Assembly: GCF_001667115.1 (NCBI RefSeq) | Contig: NZ_LZIJ01000203.1 | Span: 1-64,000 of the forward strand | DNA: 64,000 nucleotides | DNA from: Mycobacterium sp. 852002-51163_SCH5372311 | GTDB lineage: Bacteria > Actinomycetota > Actinomycetes > Mycobacteriales > Mycobacteriaceae | Direction: 5' to 3' | Shown: positions 1 to 7,871 of the stretch, piece after piece | How positions within the stretch are numbered: the first letter of the stretch is position 1 | Layout: each line of letters opens with the position of its first letter | Notes under the pieces: model-generated | What the model saw: the letters and a program-made list of their open reading frames with translations, nothing else | Database searches by the model: none | What the model was told of the DNA's origin: nothing | Program-made: the position numbers and the translations under genes

Positions 1-104
1 TCACACTGCGGACACCAGATCGACCACGCCGAGGTGATTTCCGATTGCGCGCCGCAGGACCGGCACTTCACCTCGGCGTGGTCGATCTGGTGTCCGCAGT
101 GTGA
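1..104. repeat. Perfect 36-bp inverted repeat at the window edge
   Basis: Bases 1-36 are the exact reverse complement of bases 69-104, with a 32-base loop. The right arm is contiguous with believable HypA sequence (the CPQC knuckle), while the left arm starts at base 1 of the window. Either this is a real hairpin within hypA or, more likely, a fold-back artefact at a contig end. Confidence 0.9.
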
Positions 105-168
105 CAGCTCCGATGTCGAGGTGCTGAGCGGCAACGAATTTCTGGTGACGTCGATGGACGTCTCGTGA
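1..168 (+). CDS. hypA: HypA, hydrogenase nickel-insertion accessory protein (C-terminal part)
   Basis: Only the last 55 residues are present; the gene starts before the window. HypA is a zinc-binding metallochaperone that works with HypB to insert nickel into the hydrogenase large subunit. The visible part has a CPQC zinc knuckle followed by the SGNE segment and a short hydrophobic end, as in HypA C-termini, and it is followed by hypB after 28 bases. The spacing between the first Cys-containing segment (CGH, residues 3-5) and CPQC is longer than usual for a HypA zinc ribbon. The first 36 bases are also an exact inverted copy of bases 69-104, so the N-terminal part of this fragment may not be genuine. 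Confidence 0.8.
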   Translation, partial: SHCGHQIDHAEVISDCAPQDRHFTSAWSIWCPQCDSSDVEVLSGNEFLVTSMDVS

Positions 169-196
169 AAGGTGGTCACTGTGAACGGATTTAGTT

Positions 197-1003
197 ATGG
201 GTAGGTTCCATCGGCACGACGACGGCACCGTGCATTCCCATGACCATGACCATGACCATGACCACGGCCACGGCCACGGCCACGACGATGACCATGGGGA
301 TCACGGCGACTTTCACGGCTATGAGACCGGGAGCCAGCGGATCGACGTGCTGGAATCAATCTTCGCGGAGAACGACTTCCGTGCCAATATCAACCGAGCG
401 GCGTTCGAGAGCAACGGGATCCGTGCGCTCAATCTGATGAGCTCGCCCGGCTCCGGTAAGACGACGGTGCTGCAGGCCACACTCGACGCGCTGGCCCGCG
501 AGTTCGCGATCGGAGTGATCGAAGGCGACATCGCCACCGACCTGGACGCCGCCAAGCTCAGCGGCCGCGGCGCACAGGTGTCTCTGCTCAACACCAGCAA
601 TGGGTTTGGCGGCGAGTGCCATCTCGACGCACCGATGATCAACCGCGCGCTACCGGGACTCGACCTGCCCGCACTGGACCTGGTGATCATCGAGAACGTG
701 GGCAACCTGGTCTGCCCGGCGGAGTTCGACGTCGGCGAACACGCGAAGGCGATGGTCTACTCCGTCACCGAGGGTGAGGACAAGCCGCTGAAGTACCCGG
801 TCATGTTTCGATCGGTGGATTTGGTGTTGCTCAACAAGATTGATTTGGTGCCCCATCTGGACGTCGACGTCGACCGTTACATCGCGCATGTGCGCGAAGT
901 CAACGCGTCCGCGACGATCCTGCCGATCAGCGCGCGCACCGGCGCCGGCATGGACGCCTGGTTCGGCTGGCTACGGAGGTTCACTCAAGGGCCGTTTGAC
1001 TAG
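197..1003 (+). CDS. hypB: HypB, GTPase and nickel-storage protein for hydrogenase maturation
   Basis: HypB hydrolyses GTP to drive nickel transfer into the hydrogenase large subunit. The 268-residue product has a His/Asp/Gly-rich N-terminus (about residues 5-41) that should bind several nickel ions. The GTPase domain follows, with the P-loop SSPGSGKTT (residues 82-90, Lys88), the HypB signature around NVGNLVCP and the G4 motif NKID (213-216). The ATG at 197 is kept because it includes the His-rich segment. The gene follows hypA and lies 211 bases before hhyS. Confidence 0.95.
   Translation: MGRFHRHDDGTVHSHDHDHDHDHGHGHGHDDDHGDHGDFHGYETGSQRIDVLESIFAENDFRANINRAAFESNGIRALNLMSSPGSGKTTVLQATLDALAREFAIGVIEGDIATDLDAAKLSGRGAQVSLLNTSNGFGGECHLDAPMINRALPGLDLPALDLVIIENVGNLVCPAEFDVGEHAKAMVYSVTEGEDKPLKYPVMFRSVDLVLLNKIDLVPHLDVDVDRYIAHVREVNASATILPISARTGAGMDAWFGWLRRFTQGPFD
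239..286 (+). repeat. Hexanucleotide tract coding the HypB His-rich segment
   Basis: Four CATGAC units (239-262) are followed by three CACGGC units and one CACGAC (263-286). They encode His-Asp and then His-Gly dipeptides. Because the unit is 6 bp, slippage would change the number of histidines without shifting the frame. Confidence 0.85.
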
Positions 1004-1214
1004 TTCAACCGAACTCGGTCCGGCGTTTTTGCAAATGACTTGCAAGACAATGAAACCCGATAGTCCAGCTGCATCTTTCGGCCGGCCGCGGACCGCTGGA
1101 AACGATTGACAACGCCCGTTAGCGGGGGTAGACCCAGAAACAGCGCTGTGCAAGTGGGCCGACGGTCGACTCCGGTAGCGCAAGGGGCGTCAGCCCGCCC
1201 CGGAAAGCTGCATC
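1004..1214 (+). promoter_or_regulatory. hypB-hhyS intergenic region with a candidate promoter
   Basis: This 211-base gap is the largest in the hydrogenase locus and is the likely site of a promoter for the structural genes. A TTGACA (1106-1111) could be a -35 element, with TAGACC (1129-1134) 17 bases downstream as a poor -10. A good ribosome site, GGAAAG (1202-1207), lies 7 bases before the hhyS ATG. A short hairpin (AGTTC/GAACT) just after hypB might end that transcript, but it has no adjacent T-run. The promoter call is tentative. Confidence 0.4.
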
Positions 1215-2270
1215 ATGCCAACAGAAGCAGCAGTCAAAGCGGAAGAAACGTTGATCCATGTTCTCTGGATCAACGCAGGTCTCAGTTGTGATGGCGACTC
1301 GGTGGCGTTGACTGCCGCCACCCAACCCAGCGTCGAGGAGATCGCACTAGGCGCGCTCCCCGGCCTGCCGCAGGTCGCTGTCCACTGGCCGTTGATCGAC
1401 TTCGAATGCGGACCCAGTGGAGGGGCGGACGACTTCCTCGAATGGTTCTTCAAAGCCGACCGCGGCGAATTGGAGCCCTTCGTGCTGGTCGTCGAAGGGT
1501 CCATCCCCAACGAGAAGATCAAGGACGAGGGCTACTGGTGCGGGTTCGGCAACGACCCGGCAACCGGGCAGCCGATGACCACCAGCGAGTGGCTCGACCG
1601 GTTGACGCCCAAGGCCACCGCGGTCGTCGCGGTGGGGACCTGCGCCACCTACGGCGGCATTCACGCAATGGCCGGCAACCCCACCGGGGCGATGGGTGTG
1701 CCGGACTACCTCGGCTGGGATTGGAAGAGCAAGGCCGGGATCCCGATCGTCTGCGTCCCGGGCTGCCCGATCCATCCGGACAACCTTTCTGAGACGCTGA
1801 CCTACTTGCTCTATATGGCGACCGGCCAGGCACCGATGATTCCGCTCGACGAGGCGCTGCGCCCCAGCTGGTTGTTCGGCGCCACCGTGCACGAAGGCTG
1901 CGACCGGGCCGGCTACTACGAGCAGGGCGATTTCGCCACCGAGTACGGTTCGCCGAAATGCATTGTCAAACTTGGTTGTTGGGGCCCCGTTGTCAAGTGC
2001 AACGTGCCCAAGCGCGGGTGGATCAACGGAATCGGCGGTTGCCCGAACGTCGGCGGCATCTGCATCGGATGCACGATGCCCGGCTTCCCGGACAAGTTCA
2101 TGCCGTTCATGGACGAGCCGCCGGGCGGCAAGCTCTCGAGCACCGCTTCGGGTCTGTACGGGACCATGATCCGCAGCCTGAGAGGCATCACCGGGCGCAC
2201 CCTCGACAAGGAACCCAGCTGGCGCCACAAGGGCACGAAACTCACCACCGGAGCCCGTCGCACCTGGTAG
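1215..2270 (+). CDS. hhyS: Group 1h [NiFe]-hydrogenase small subunit
   Basis: This is the electron-transfer subunit, which carries three iron-sulfur clusters from the active site towards the respiratory chain. The 351-residue protein lacks a Tat signal peptide and a C-terminal membrane anchor, so the enzyme should be cytoplasmic. The first motif reads SCDGDS, with Cys25 and Asp28; classical small subunits have a second Cys there. Further proximal ligands are Cys143 (VGTCATYGG) and Cys184 (PGCPIHP). Medial and distal ligands lie in the stretch from HEGCDRAGYY to GICIGCTMPGFPD. The 3Cys-1Asp proximal cluster is the hallmark known from the actinobacterial-type hydrogenase of Ralstonia eutropha. 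hhyL follows after 79 bases. Confidence 0.97.
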   Translation: MPTEAAVKAEETLIHVLWINAGLSCDGDSVALTAATQPSVEEIALGALPGLPQVAVHWPLIDFECGPSGGADDFLEWFFKADRGELEPFVLVVEGSIPNEKIKDEGYWCGFGNDPATGQPMTTSEWLDRLTPKATAVVAVGTCATYGGIHAMAGNPTGAMGVPDYLGWDWKSKAGIPIVCVPGCPIHPDNLSETLTYLLYMATGQAPMIPLDEALRPSWLFGATVHEGCDRAGYYEQGDFATEYGSPKCIVKLGCWGPVVKCNVPKRGWINGIGGCPNVGGICIGCTMPGFPDKFMPFMDEPPGGKLSSTASGLYGTMIRSLRGITGRTLDKEPSWRHKGTKLTTGARRTW

Positions 2271-2349
2271 GTACGTCGGCGTTGAGCAAGCAGCGCCATC
2301 CGGGTGACACCAAAGTATTTCAATCATCGCTATTAGAGAGCGAAGACCG

Positions 2350-4149
2350 ATGACAACGATCATCCCTGAGCCGTCAACTTCTAAGCGGGAACCCGGCCAG
2401 CTCGTCGAGATGGCGTGGGACCCGATTACCCGGATCGTGGGCAGCCTCGGCATCTACACCAAGATCGATTTCGAGAACAAAGAAGTCGTCGAGTGCCACA
2501 GCACGTCGTCGATCTTCCGCGGCTACTCGATCTTCATGAAGGGCAAGGATCCGCGCGACGCCCACTTCATCACCAGCCGCATCTGCGGCATCTGCGGCGA
2601 CAACCACGCCACCTGTTCCTGCTACACGCAGAACATGGCGTACGGGGTAAAGCCACCACACCTCGGAGAATGGATAGTCAACCTCGGCGAGGCCGCGGAA
2701 TACATGTTCGACCACAACATCTTCCAGGAAAACCTGGTCGGCGTTGACTTCTGCGAGAAGATGGTTTCCGAGACCAACCCGGGCGTGCTGGCCAAGGCGG
2801 AGAACACCGCGGCGCCGCACGCCGACGCGCACGGGTACAAGACCATCGCCGACATCATGCGGTCGCTCAACCCGTTCAGCGGCGAGTTCTACCGGGAGGC
2901 GCTGCAAGTCAGCCGCTGGACGCGAGAGATGTTCTGCCTCATGGAGGGCCGCCACGTGCACCCGTCCACGCTGTACCCAGGCGGGGTCGGCACGGTGGCG
3001 ACCATCCAGCTGATGACCGACTACATGACCCGGCTGATGCGCTACGTGGAGTTCATGAAGAAAGTCGTCCCCATGCACGACGACCTGTTCGACTTCTTCT
3101 ACGAAGCACTGCCCGGTTACGAGAAGGTCGGGCTGCGCCGCACCCTGCTCGGATGCTGGGGCTCCTTCCAGGATCCCGAGGTGTGCAACTTCGCGTACAA
3201 GGACATGGAGCGCTGGGGCAACGCGATGTTTGTCACCCCCGGCGTGGTCGTCGACGGCAAGCTGGTCACCCACTCGCTGGTGGACATCAACCTCGGCATC
3301 CGGATCCTGCTGGGCAGTTCGTATTACGACGACTGGACCGACCAGGAGATGTTCGTCAAGACCGATCCGCTGGGTAACCCGGTGGACCGGCGTCACCCGT
3401 GGAACCAGCACACCAACCCGCACCCGCAGAAGCGGGACATGGACGGCGGCAGGTACAGCTGGGTGATGTCGCCGCGCTGGTTCGACGGCACGGACCACTT
3501 GGCGCTGGACACCGGCGGGGGCCCGCTGGCCAGGTTGTGGGCGACCGCCCTGGCCGGACTGGTCGACATCGGCTACGTGAAGGCGACTGGTTCCAGCGTG
3601 CAGATCAACCTGCCCAAGACTGTGCTGAAGGGTCCGGTGGAATTGGAGTGGAAGATTCCCCAACACGGCAGCAACACGATCGAACGTGACCGAGCGCGGA
3701 CCTACTTCCAGGCGTACGCGGCGGCATGCGCGTTGCACTTCGCCGAGAAAGCGCTCGCCGAGATCCGCGCCGGGCGTACCAAGACCTGGGAGAAGTTCGA
3801 GGTGCCCGACGAGGCTATCGGTTGCGGCTTCACCGAGGCGGTCCGCGGTGTGCTGAGTCACCATATGGTGATCCGGGACGGCAAGATCGCCAACTATCAC
3901 CCGTACCCGCCCACGCCGTGGAACGCCAACCCGCGCGACAGCTACGGCACGCCGGGCCCCTACGAGGACGCGGTCCAGGGCCAGCCGATCTTCGAGGAGA
4001 ACGACCGGGAGAACTTCAAGGGCATCGACGTCATGCGCACGGTGCGCAGCTTCGACCCGTGCCTGCCCTGTGGTGTGCACATGTACCTGGGCAAGGGCAA
4101 GACGCTGGAGAGACTGCACACGCCGACTCAGTCGCCCGTCGAGGAGTGA
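2350..4149 (+). CDS. hhyL: Group 1h [NiFe]-hydrogenase large (catalytic) subunit
   Basis: The catalytic subunit holds the NiFe(CN)2CO centre that splits H2. The 599-residue precursor has the L1 motif RICGICGDNH (residues 77-86, nickel ligands Cys79 and Cys82) and the L2 motif DPCLPCGVH (569-577, ligands Cys571 and Cys574). About 22 residues follow His577; they should be removed by the maturation protease encoded at 7872 once nickel is in place. The start is the ATG after a GAGAGCGAAG ribosome site. It is nearly adjacent to hhyE (3 bases), so translational coupling is likely. Confidence 0.97.
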   Translation: MTTIIPEPSTSKREPGQLVEMAWDPITRIVGSLGIYTKIDFENKEVVECHSTSSIFRGYSIFMKGKDPRDAHFITSRICGICGDNHATCSCYTQNMAYGVKPPHLGEWIVNLGEAAEYMFDHNIFQENLVGVDFCEKMVSETNPGVLAKAENTAAPHADAHGYKTIADIMRSLNPFSGEFYREALQVSRWTREMFCLMEGRHVHPSTLYPGGVGTVATIQLMTDYMTRLMRYVEFMKKVVPMHDDLFDFFYEALPGYEKVGLRRTLLGCWGSFQDPEVCNFAYKDMERWGNAMFVTPGVVVDGKLVTHSLVDINLGIRILLGSSYYDDWTDQEMFVKTDPLGNPVDRRHPWNQHTNPHPQKRDMDGGRYSWVMSPRWFDGTDHLALDTGGGPLARLWATALAGLVDIGYVKATGSSVQINLPKTVLKGPVELEWKIPQHGSNTIERDRARTYFQAYAAACALHFAEKALAEIRAGRTKTWEKFEVPDEAIGCGFTEAVRGVLSHHMVIRDGKIANYHPYPPTPWNANPRDSYGTPGPYEDAVQGQPIFEENDRENFKGIDVMRTVRSFDPCLPCGVHMYLGKGKTLERLHTPTQSPVEE

Positions 4150-4152
4150 CTG

Positions 4153-5058
4153 ATGGCGGGTCGCCCGGAAGGCCCTGGCACGCAATGGCGTACGGCGGGC
4201 GATCGGATCCAGACTCTGCTGGATTCATGCGCGGCGGGAGGTGCGACCGCGTACGAACGCGCCCAGGAACTGGTCCGGGAGGTGGTCGGGCTGTACGGGG
4301 CCGGGCTGGAAAGGATCATGCAGCTCGCCGCCGAAACATCAAGTCCTGAGGGAGGATTGACCGAGCGGCTGGCCACCGACGACCTGGTGGCCAGCCTGCT
4401 CCTGGTGCACGGCCTGCACCCGCACGATGTGCACCGTCGGGTATCCGATGCGCTGGACCGGGTGCGGCCCTACCTGGGTTCGCACGGTGGCGACGTCGAC
4501 CTGCGCGAGATAACGGACGACGGCGTCGTGCGGTTGGCATTCACCGGTAGCTGCAAGAGCTGCCCATCGTCAGCGGCGACGCTGGAGCTGGCCGTGCAGG
4601 ACGCGGTCCGGGCGGCGGCGCCGGAAATTTCTTCGATCGAGGTGGTGACCGCGACGCCCGCAGGGATCATCCCAACGGAATCGCTGTGGGCACCGCTACG
4701 TTCGAACGGGCACGGCCCGACCAGATGGCACCCGATCCCCGAGGTGGGCGAATTGGAGCCCGGCGAGGTCGGCGGCTTTCTGGTCGCGGAGACGACGGTG
4801 CTCGCGTGCCGGGTTGATGACCAGACGTTGGCCTACCGCGACCACTGTCCGGTCTGCCAAGACTCGCTGGCTGGTGCGCAATTGCGCGCCGGCACAACAC
4901 AGACGATGCTGCGTTGCCCCCGCTGTCAGACGGATTTCGACGTCGTGCGCGCGGGGGCCGGTCCAGGCGGGGTTCACCTCGAGCCGCTGCCGCTGCTGAC
5001 TCGTGACGGCGTGCTGTCGGTGGCGCTGCAGAGCGAAGGCACGACGGTGCCGGCATGA
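4153..5058 (+). CDS. hhyE: HhyE-like iron-sulfur protein (NifU-type domain plus Rieske-like Cys domain)
   Basis: This is the candidate electron carrier between the hydrogenase and the quinone pool. HhyE/HucE-type iron-sulfur proteins are known neighbours of mycobacterial uptake hydrogenases. The 301-residue product has an N-terminal helical region, a NifU C-terminal-type domain (SHGGDVDL about 110-117, then Cys134-x2-Cys137 in GSCKSCPSS) and a C-terminal domain with CPVC (232-235) and CPRC followed by QTDFDV (255-258). The latter resembles a Rieske fold in which the His ligands are replaced by Cys. It overlaps the next gene by 4 bases (ATGA). The symbol rests on recalled operon context. Confidence 0.75.
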   Translation: MAGRPEGPGTQWRTAGDRIQTLLDSCAAGGATAYERAQELVREVVGLYGAGLERIMQLAAETSSPEGGLTERLATDDLVASLLLVHGLHPHDVHRRVSDALDRVRPYLGSHGGDVDLREITDDGVVRLAFTGSCKSCPSSAATLELAVQDAVRAAAPEISSIEVVTATPAGIIPTESLWAPLRSNGHGPTRWHPIPEVGELEPGEVGGFLVAETTVLACRVDDQTLAYRDHCPVCQDSLAGAQLRAGTTQTMLRCPRCQTDFDVVRAGAGPGGVHLEPLPLLTRDGVLSVALQSEGTTVPA

Positions 5059-5702
5059 CCAGTCCTTACGATGTGCTGGCTCGCATCACCAGCAACCGGC
5101 AACCCGCCGACCCGGCCGGTGAGCGGTGTGAAATGTGCTCCGAGCTGATCGCCGACGAGCATCAGCACGTCGTCAATGTCGCGGGCCGCCAATTGATGTG
5201 CGTCTGCCGCGCCTGCTATCTGCTGTTCACCGACTCACACGCCGAGCTGCGCTACCGCGCGGTGCCGGACCGGTATCTGGCCTTCCCGGATTTCGCGCTG
5301 GACCGTCGCGCATGGGAGGCGCTGCAGATTCCGGTCGGCGTCGCCTTCTTCTTCACCAACTCGGCGCTGGGCCGAACCGTCGCCTTCTATCCCGGACCGG
5401 CCGGGGCATGCGAATCCGAGCTGGACCTGGATTACTGGAACACACTGCGCGGCAAAGACTCTCGAACCGGCCTGTTGGCCGACGATGTGGAGGCGTTGCT
5501 GGTCCGGCTGCCCGAGAGCGATGAATCGGCCCAGCCTCAGACATATCTCGTCCCGATCGACGTGTGTTACGAGTTTGTGGGACGACTGCGCATGCTGTGG
5601 CGGGGCTTCGACGGCGGGCAGGAGGCGCGGGAGTTCATCGACGACTTCTTCAGCCGGGTCGCGGCCCGCGCCTCGCGGACGCCCCCGGAGGCGCCGCGAT
5701 GA
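5055..5702 (+). CDS. DUF5947 hydrogenase-associated protein
   Basis: Function unknown. The 215-residue product has an N-terminal metal-binding arrangement, Cys25-x2-Cys28, His36/His38 and Cys49, Cys51, Cys54 (CVCRACY), probably a zinc or iron site. It is followed by a mixed domain ending with a charged, Arg-rich tail. It matches my recollection of the DUF5947 family, found beside group 1h hydrogenases. Start and stop overlap both neighbours by 4 bases (ATGA), so it should be made together with HhyE and the DUF6084 protein. A role in maturation or electron transfer is inference. Confidence 0.75.
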   Translation: MTSPYDVLARITSNRQPADPAGERCEMCSELIADEHQHVVNVAGRQLMCVCRACYLLFTDSHAELRYRAVPDRYLAFPDFALDRRAWEALQIPVGVAFFFTNSALGRTVAFYPGPAGACESELDLDYWNTLRGKDSRTGLLADDVEALLVRLPESDESAQPQTYLVPIDVCYEFVGRLRMLWRGFDGGQEAREFIDDFFSRVAARASRTPPEAPR

Positions 5703-6355
5703 CGCAGCCAATCGAGTTGAGCTTCACTGTTCTGGACGTAGCGCCCGAACCGTACACTGTCACCCCGGTGCTCACCGCCCGCATCGGTGTGGCTGCGAAC
5801 AGTGACGACCCGGTGCACGCGATCGCACTGCGCTGCCAGGTCCGTATCGAGCCGCTGCGCCGTTCCTACTCCGACGACGAAGCCGCCGGGTTGACTGACC
5901 TGTTCGGCCCCCGCGAGCGCTGGGCGACCACCCAACGCACCTTCCTCTGGCAGCACTGCAGCGCGATGGTGCCCGGCTTCGCCGGCCACACCACCGTCGG
6001 GCTCCAGTTGCCCTGCACCTACGACTTCGAGGTTGCCGCCGCCAAGTATCTGCACGCTCTAGGCGACGGCTCCTTGCCGCTTCAATTCCTGTTCAGCGGG
6101 ACACTTTTCGTCAAATCCGAACGCGGCTTCTCGGTCCAGCAGGTGTCCTGGGACTGTGAGGACCGTTACGACATGCCGGTCACGGCGTGGCGGGACCTGA
6201 TCGCCCAGCACTATCCGAACACCGGCTGGGTGCGGCTCAGCCACGACACCATCGCCGCGCTCTCCCGTTACAAATCGGCACGCGGGATGCTGGACCTCGA
6301 CCATGCGGTCACCACGCTGGTTGCCGATGCCTCCGAGCGGGAGGGCGCAAAGTGA
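5699..6355 (+). CDS. DUF6084 hydrogenase-associated protein
   Basis: Function unknown. The start is taken as the ATG at 5699 (MTQPIELSF), overlapping the previous stop as ATGA, rather than in-frame codons further upstream that lie within the DUF5947 gene. The 218-residue product is soluble, without a signal peptide or membrane segment. It has two Trp-rich stretches (RERWATTQRTFLW and the segment around QQVSWDCEDRYD) and ends in a basic/acidic tail. It resembles DUF6084 proteins seen in actinobacterial hydrogenase clusters. The family name is from memory; a structural or chaperone role is possible but not shown. Confidence 0.7.
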   Translation: MTQPIELSFTVLDVAPEPYTVTPVLTARIGVAANSDDPVHAIALRCQVRIEPLRRSYSDDEAAGLTDLFGPRERWATTQRTFLWQHCSAMVPGFAGHTTVGLQLPCTYDFEVAAAKYLHALGDGSLPLQFLFSGTLFVKSERGFSVQQVSWDCEDRYDMPVTAWRDLIAQHYPNTGWVRLSHDTIAALSRYKSARGMLDLDHAVTTLVADASEREGAK

Positions 6356-7749
6356 CACCCGCGTCATCAACCTGGGACCGTGTCCGCGCCGTCGCCGACG
6401 CCGTGCTGTACGAGGGCTATCTGCTCTACCCTTACCGGGGAACCTCGAGCAAGAACCAATCTCGTTGGCAATTCGGCGTTCTGGGGCCGCCCGGTGCCGT
6501 CGATGCCGGCCTGGGCGAAGACGACACGCTGGCCGCACAGTTCCTGGTCGACGGCGCCCAAGCGATCACCCTGGCGGTGCGGTTCCTGCAGTTGCAGCAC
6601 CGCCGTGCGGAACGCGAGTTCCCAGAAGGCCCGGCCATGTTCGTACCTGTCGACGAGCTGACCACCGCATCGGGGTCATGGCTGACCTGGGACGAGGCGG
6701 TCGAATGTGAAGTGTCCTTTGGTCCGCTTGCTTTCGACGAGGCCGAACAGCCATGGACGCTGCCGGTGACCGCTTCCGCTGACACCGAGATCGAGCGGGT
6801 CGACGGCGGCCGCCTGGTCCGCGAGCGGCAGGCAGTGCATGGCGAGCTGACCGTATCCACCGAGCCCGACGGCAGCCTGCTGCGAGTCTCTGCGCGACTG
6901 ACCAACGTCGGCGAACCCGCACGCGATAAGAACGAGGCGATTGCGCGCTCACTGATCGGCGCTCACATCATCGTCGAAGTCGTTGGTGGGCAATTCATAT
7001 CGATGATCGATCCGCCGCCCGACGCGGCCGACGCGGTGTCCCGGTGCAGCCAGCACCGCTGCTTCCCGGTGCTGGCCGGCCCGCCCGGAATCCACGACAT
7101 ACTGCTGATTTCTCCGATCATTCTCTACGATCATCCTGAGGTCGCCGAACAGAGCAATACCGCGCTGTACGACTGCACGGAGATCGACGAAATCCTCACC
7201 CTGCGGGTGATGACGATGACCGATGAGGAGAAGGCGCAGGCCCGCGCCACCGATCCGCGGGCGGCGCAGATCATCGACCAATGTGACGCCATGTCACCCG
7301 AGGCCATGGCGCGGCTGCACGGTGTGCTCAGGGATCCGCACCATGCCGCGGGTCTGGTCCCGGAGATTCCGGAGGGAGTCGACTGGTGGGATCCGCTGGC
7401 CGACAATGCGGTTCGGCCGGAAATCGACGCCGTGCTGGTGAACGGTACGGCGGTCGCCCGGGGCAGCCGCGTCATATTGCGGCCGCGGCGACATGCCGAT
7501 GCTCAAGACATCTTCGTCGCCGGCAAAACGGCGATCGTCACGTCCGTCCACGAGGATGTCGAGGGTGAGAAGCATGTCGGTGTGGTGGTGGAGGACGACC
7601 CGGCCGCCGACCTGCACGACTGGTACGGCCGCTACCTGTATTTCTCCCCCGACGAAATAGAGCCTCTGACAACACAGGAAACAATTGAAAGACGGAAAAC
7701 AATTGAAGGACGGAAAACAACCGAAAGGAATGCGACATGGAAGTCTTAG
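6352..7749 (+). CDS. Uncharacterised 465-residue protein of the hydrogenase locus
   Basis: I do not recognise an enzyme in this gene. The start is the GTG at 6352, which overlaps the preceding stop codon (GTGA). An N-terminal alpha/beta-like part (residues 1-210) is followed by a stretch with several acidic segments and a small beta domain near residues 365-440 (RGSRVILRPRR, KTAIVTSV, KHVGVVVEDD) that looks like an SH3-type fold. The last 25 residues are a charged, repetitive tail (ETIERRK, TIEGRK, TTER). There is no signal peptide. Such proteins accompany group 1h hydrogenases in other actinobacteria, from memory. Its position between DUF6084 and the membrane microprotein suggests a role in assembly or in the respiratory supercomplex. 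Confidence 0.7.
   Translation: MTPASSTWDRVRAVADAVLYEGYLLYPYRGTSSKNQSRWQFGVLGPPGAVDAGLGEDDTLAAQFLVDGAQAITLAVRFLQLQHRRAEREFPEGPAMFVPVDELTTASGSWLTWDEAVECEVSFGPLAFDEAEQPWTLPVTASADTEIERVDGGRLVRERQAVHGELTVSTEPDGSLLRVSARLTNVGEPARDKNEAIARSLIGAHIIVEVVGGQFISMIDPPPDAADAVSRCSQHRCFPVLAGPPGIHDILLISPIILYDHPEVAEQSNTALYDCTEIDEILTLRVMTMTDEEKAQARATDPRAAQIIDQCDAMSPEAMARLHGVLRDPHHAAGLVPEIPEGVDWWDPLADNAVRPEIDAVLVNGTAVARGSRVILRPRRHADAQDIFVAGKTAIVTSVHEDVEGEKHVGVVVEDDPAADLHDWYGRYLYFSPDEIEPLTTQETIERRKTIEGRKTTERNATWKS
7680..7727 (+). repeat. Short direct repeats at the 3' end of the 465-residue gene
   Basis: An 18-bp unit, ACAATTGAAAGACGGAAA, is followed by a near-identical copy with one change and a third truncated, diverged copy (ACAACCGAAAGG). 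They encode the TIERRK/TIEGRK/TTER tail and are unusually A-rich for this genome. The last copy also supplies the GAAAGG ribosome site of the next gene. Confidence 0.7.
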
Positions 7750-7856
7750 GTTGGGTGTTCGTTGCCCTCATCGCGATCGTGGTACTGGCGGCAGTGGCGA
7801 TGGGACTGGTGTCGTTGCCTGACGCTAAACGCTATCTCAGGCTGAGGCGCATGTAG
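7737..7856 (+). CDS. 39-residue single-pass membrane microprotein (DUF6893-like)
   Basis: The ATG at 7737 follows a GAAAGGA ribosome site by a few bases and overlaps the end of the 465-residue gene in another frame. The product has a hydrophobic helix (about residues 5-26, WVFVALIAIVVLAAVAMG) and then a basic end (DAKRYLRLRRM), so the C-terminus should face the cytoplasm. It resembles the DUF6893 small-protein family recalled from actinobacterial hydrogenase loci. A membrane-anchoring or assembly role for the otherwise soluble hydrogenase is an inference from size, topology and position. Confidence 0.7.
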   Translation: MEVLGWVFVALIAIVVLAAVAMGLVSLPDAKRYLRLRRM

Positions 7857-7871
7857 CTGGGTAAGTAGCCA

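Noticed and set aside
2374..4185. Long - strand open frame (603 residues) opposite hhyL
   Set aside because: It is a shadow of the GC-rich catalytic subunit gene, with no recognisable protein motif.
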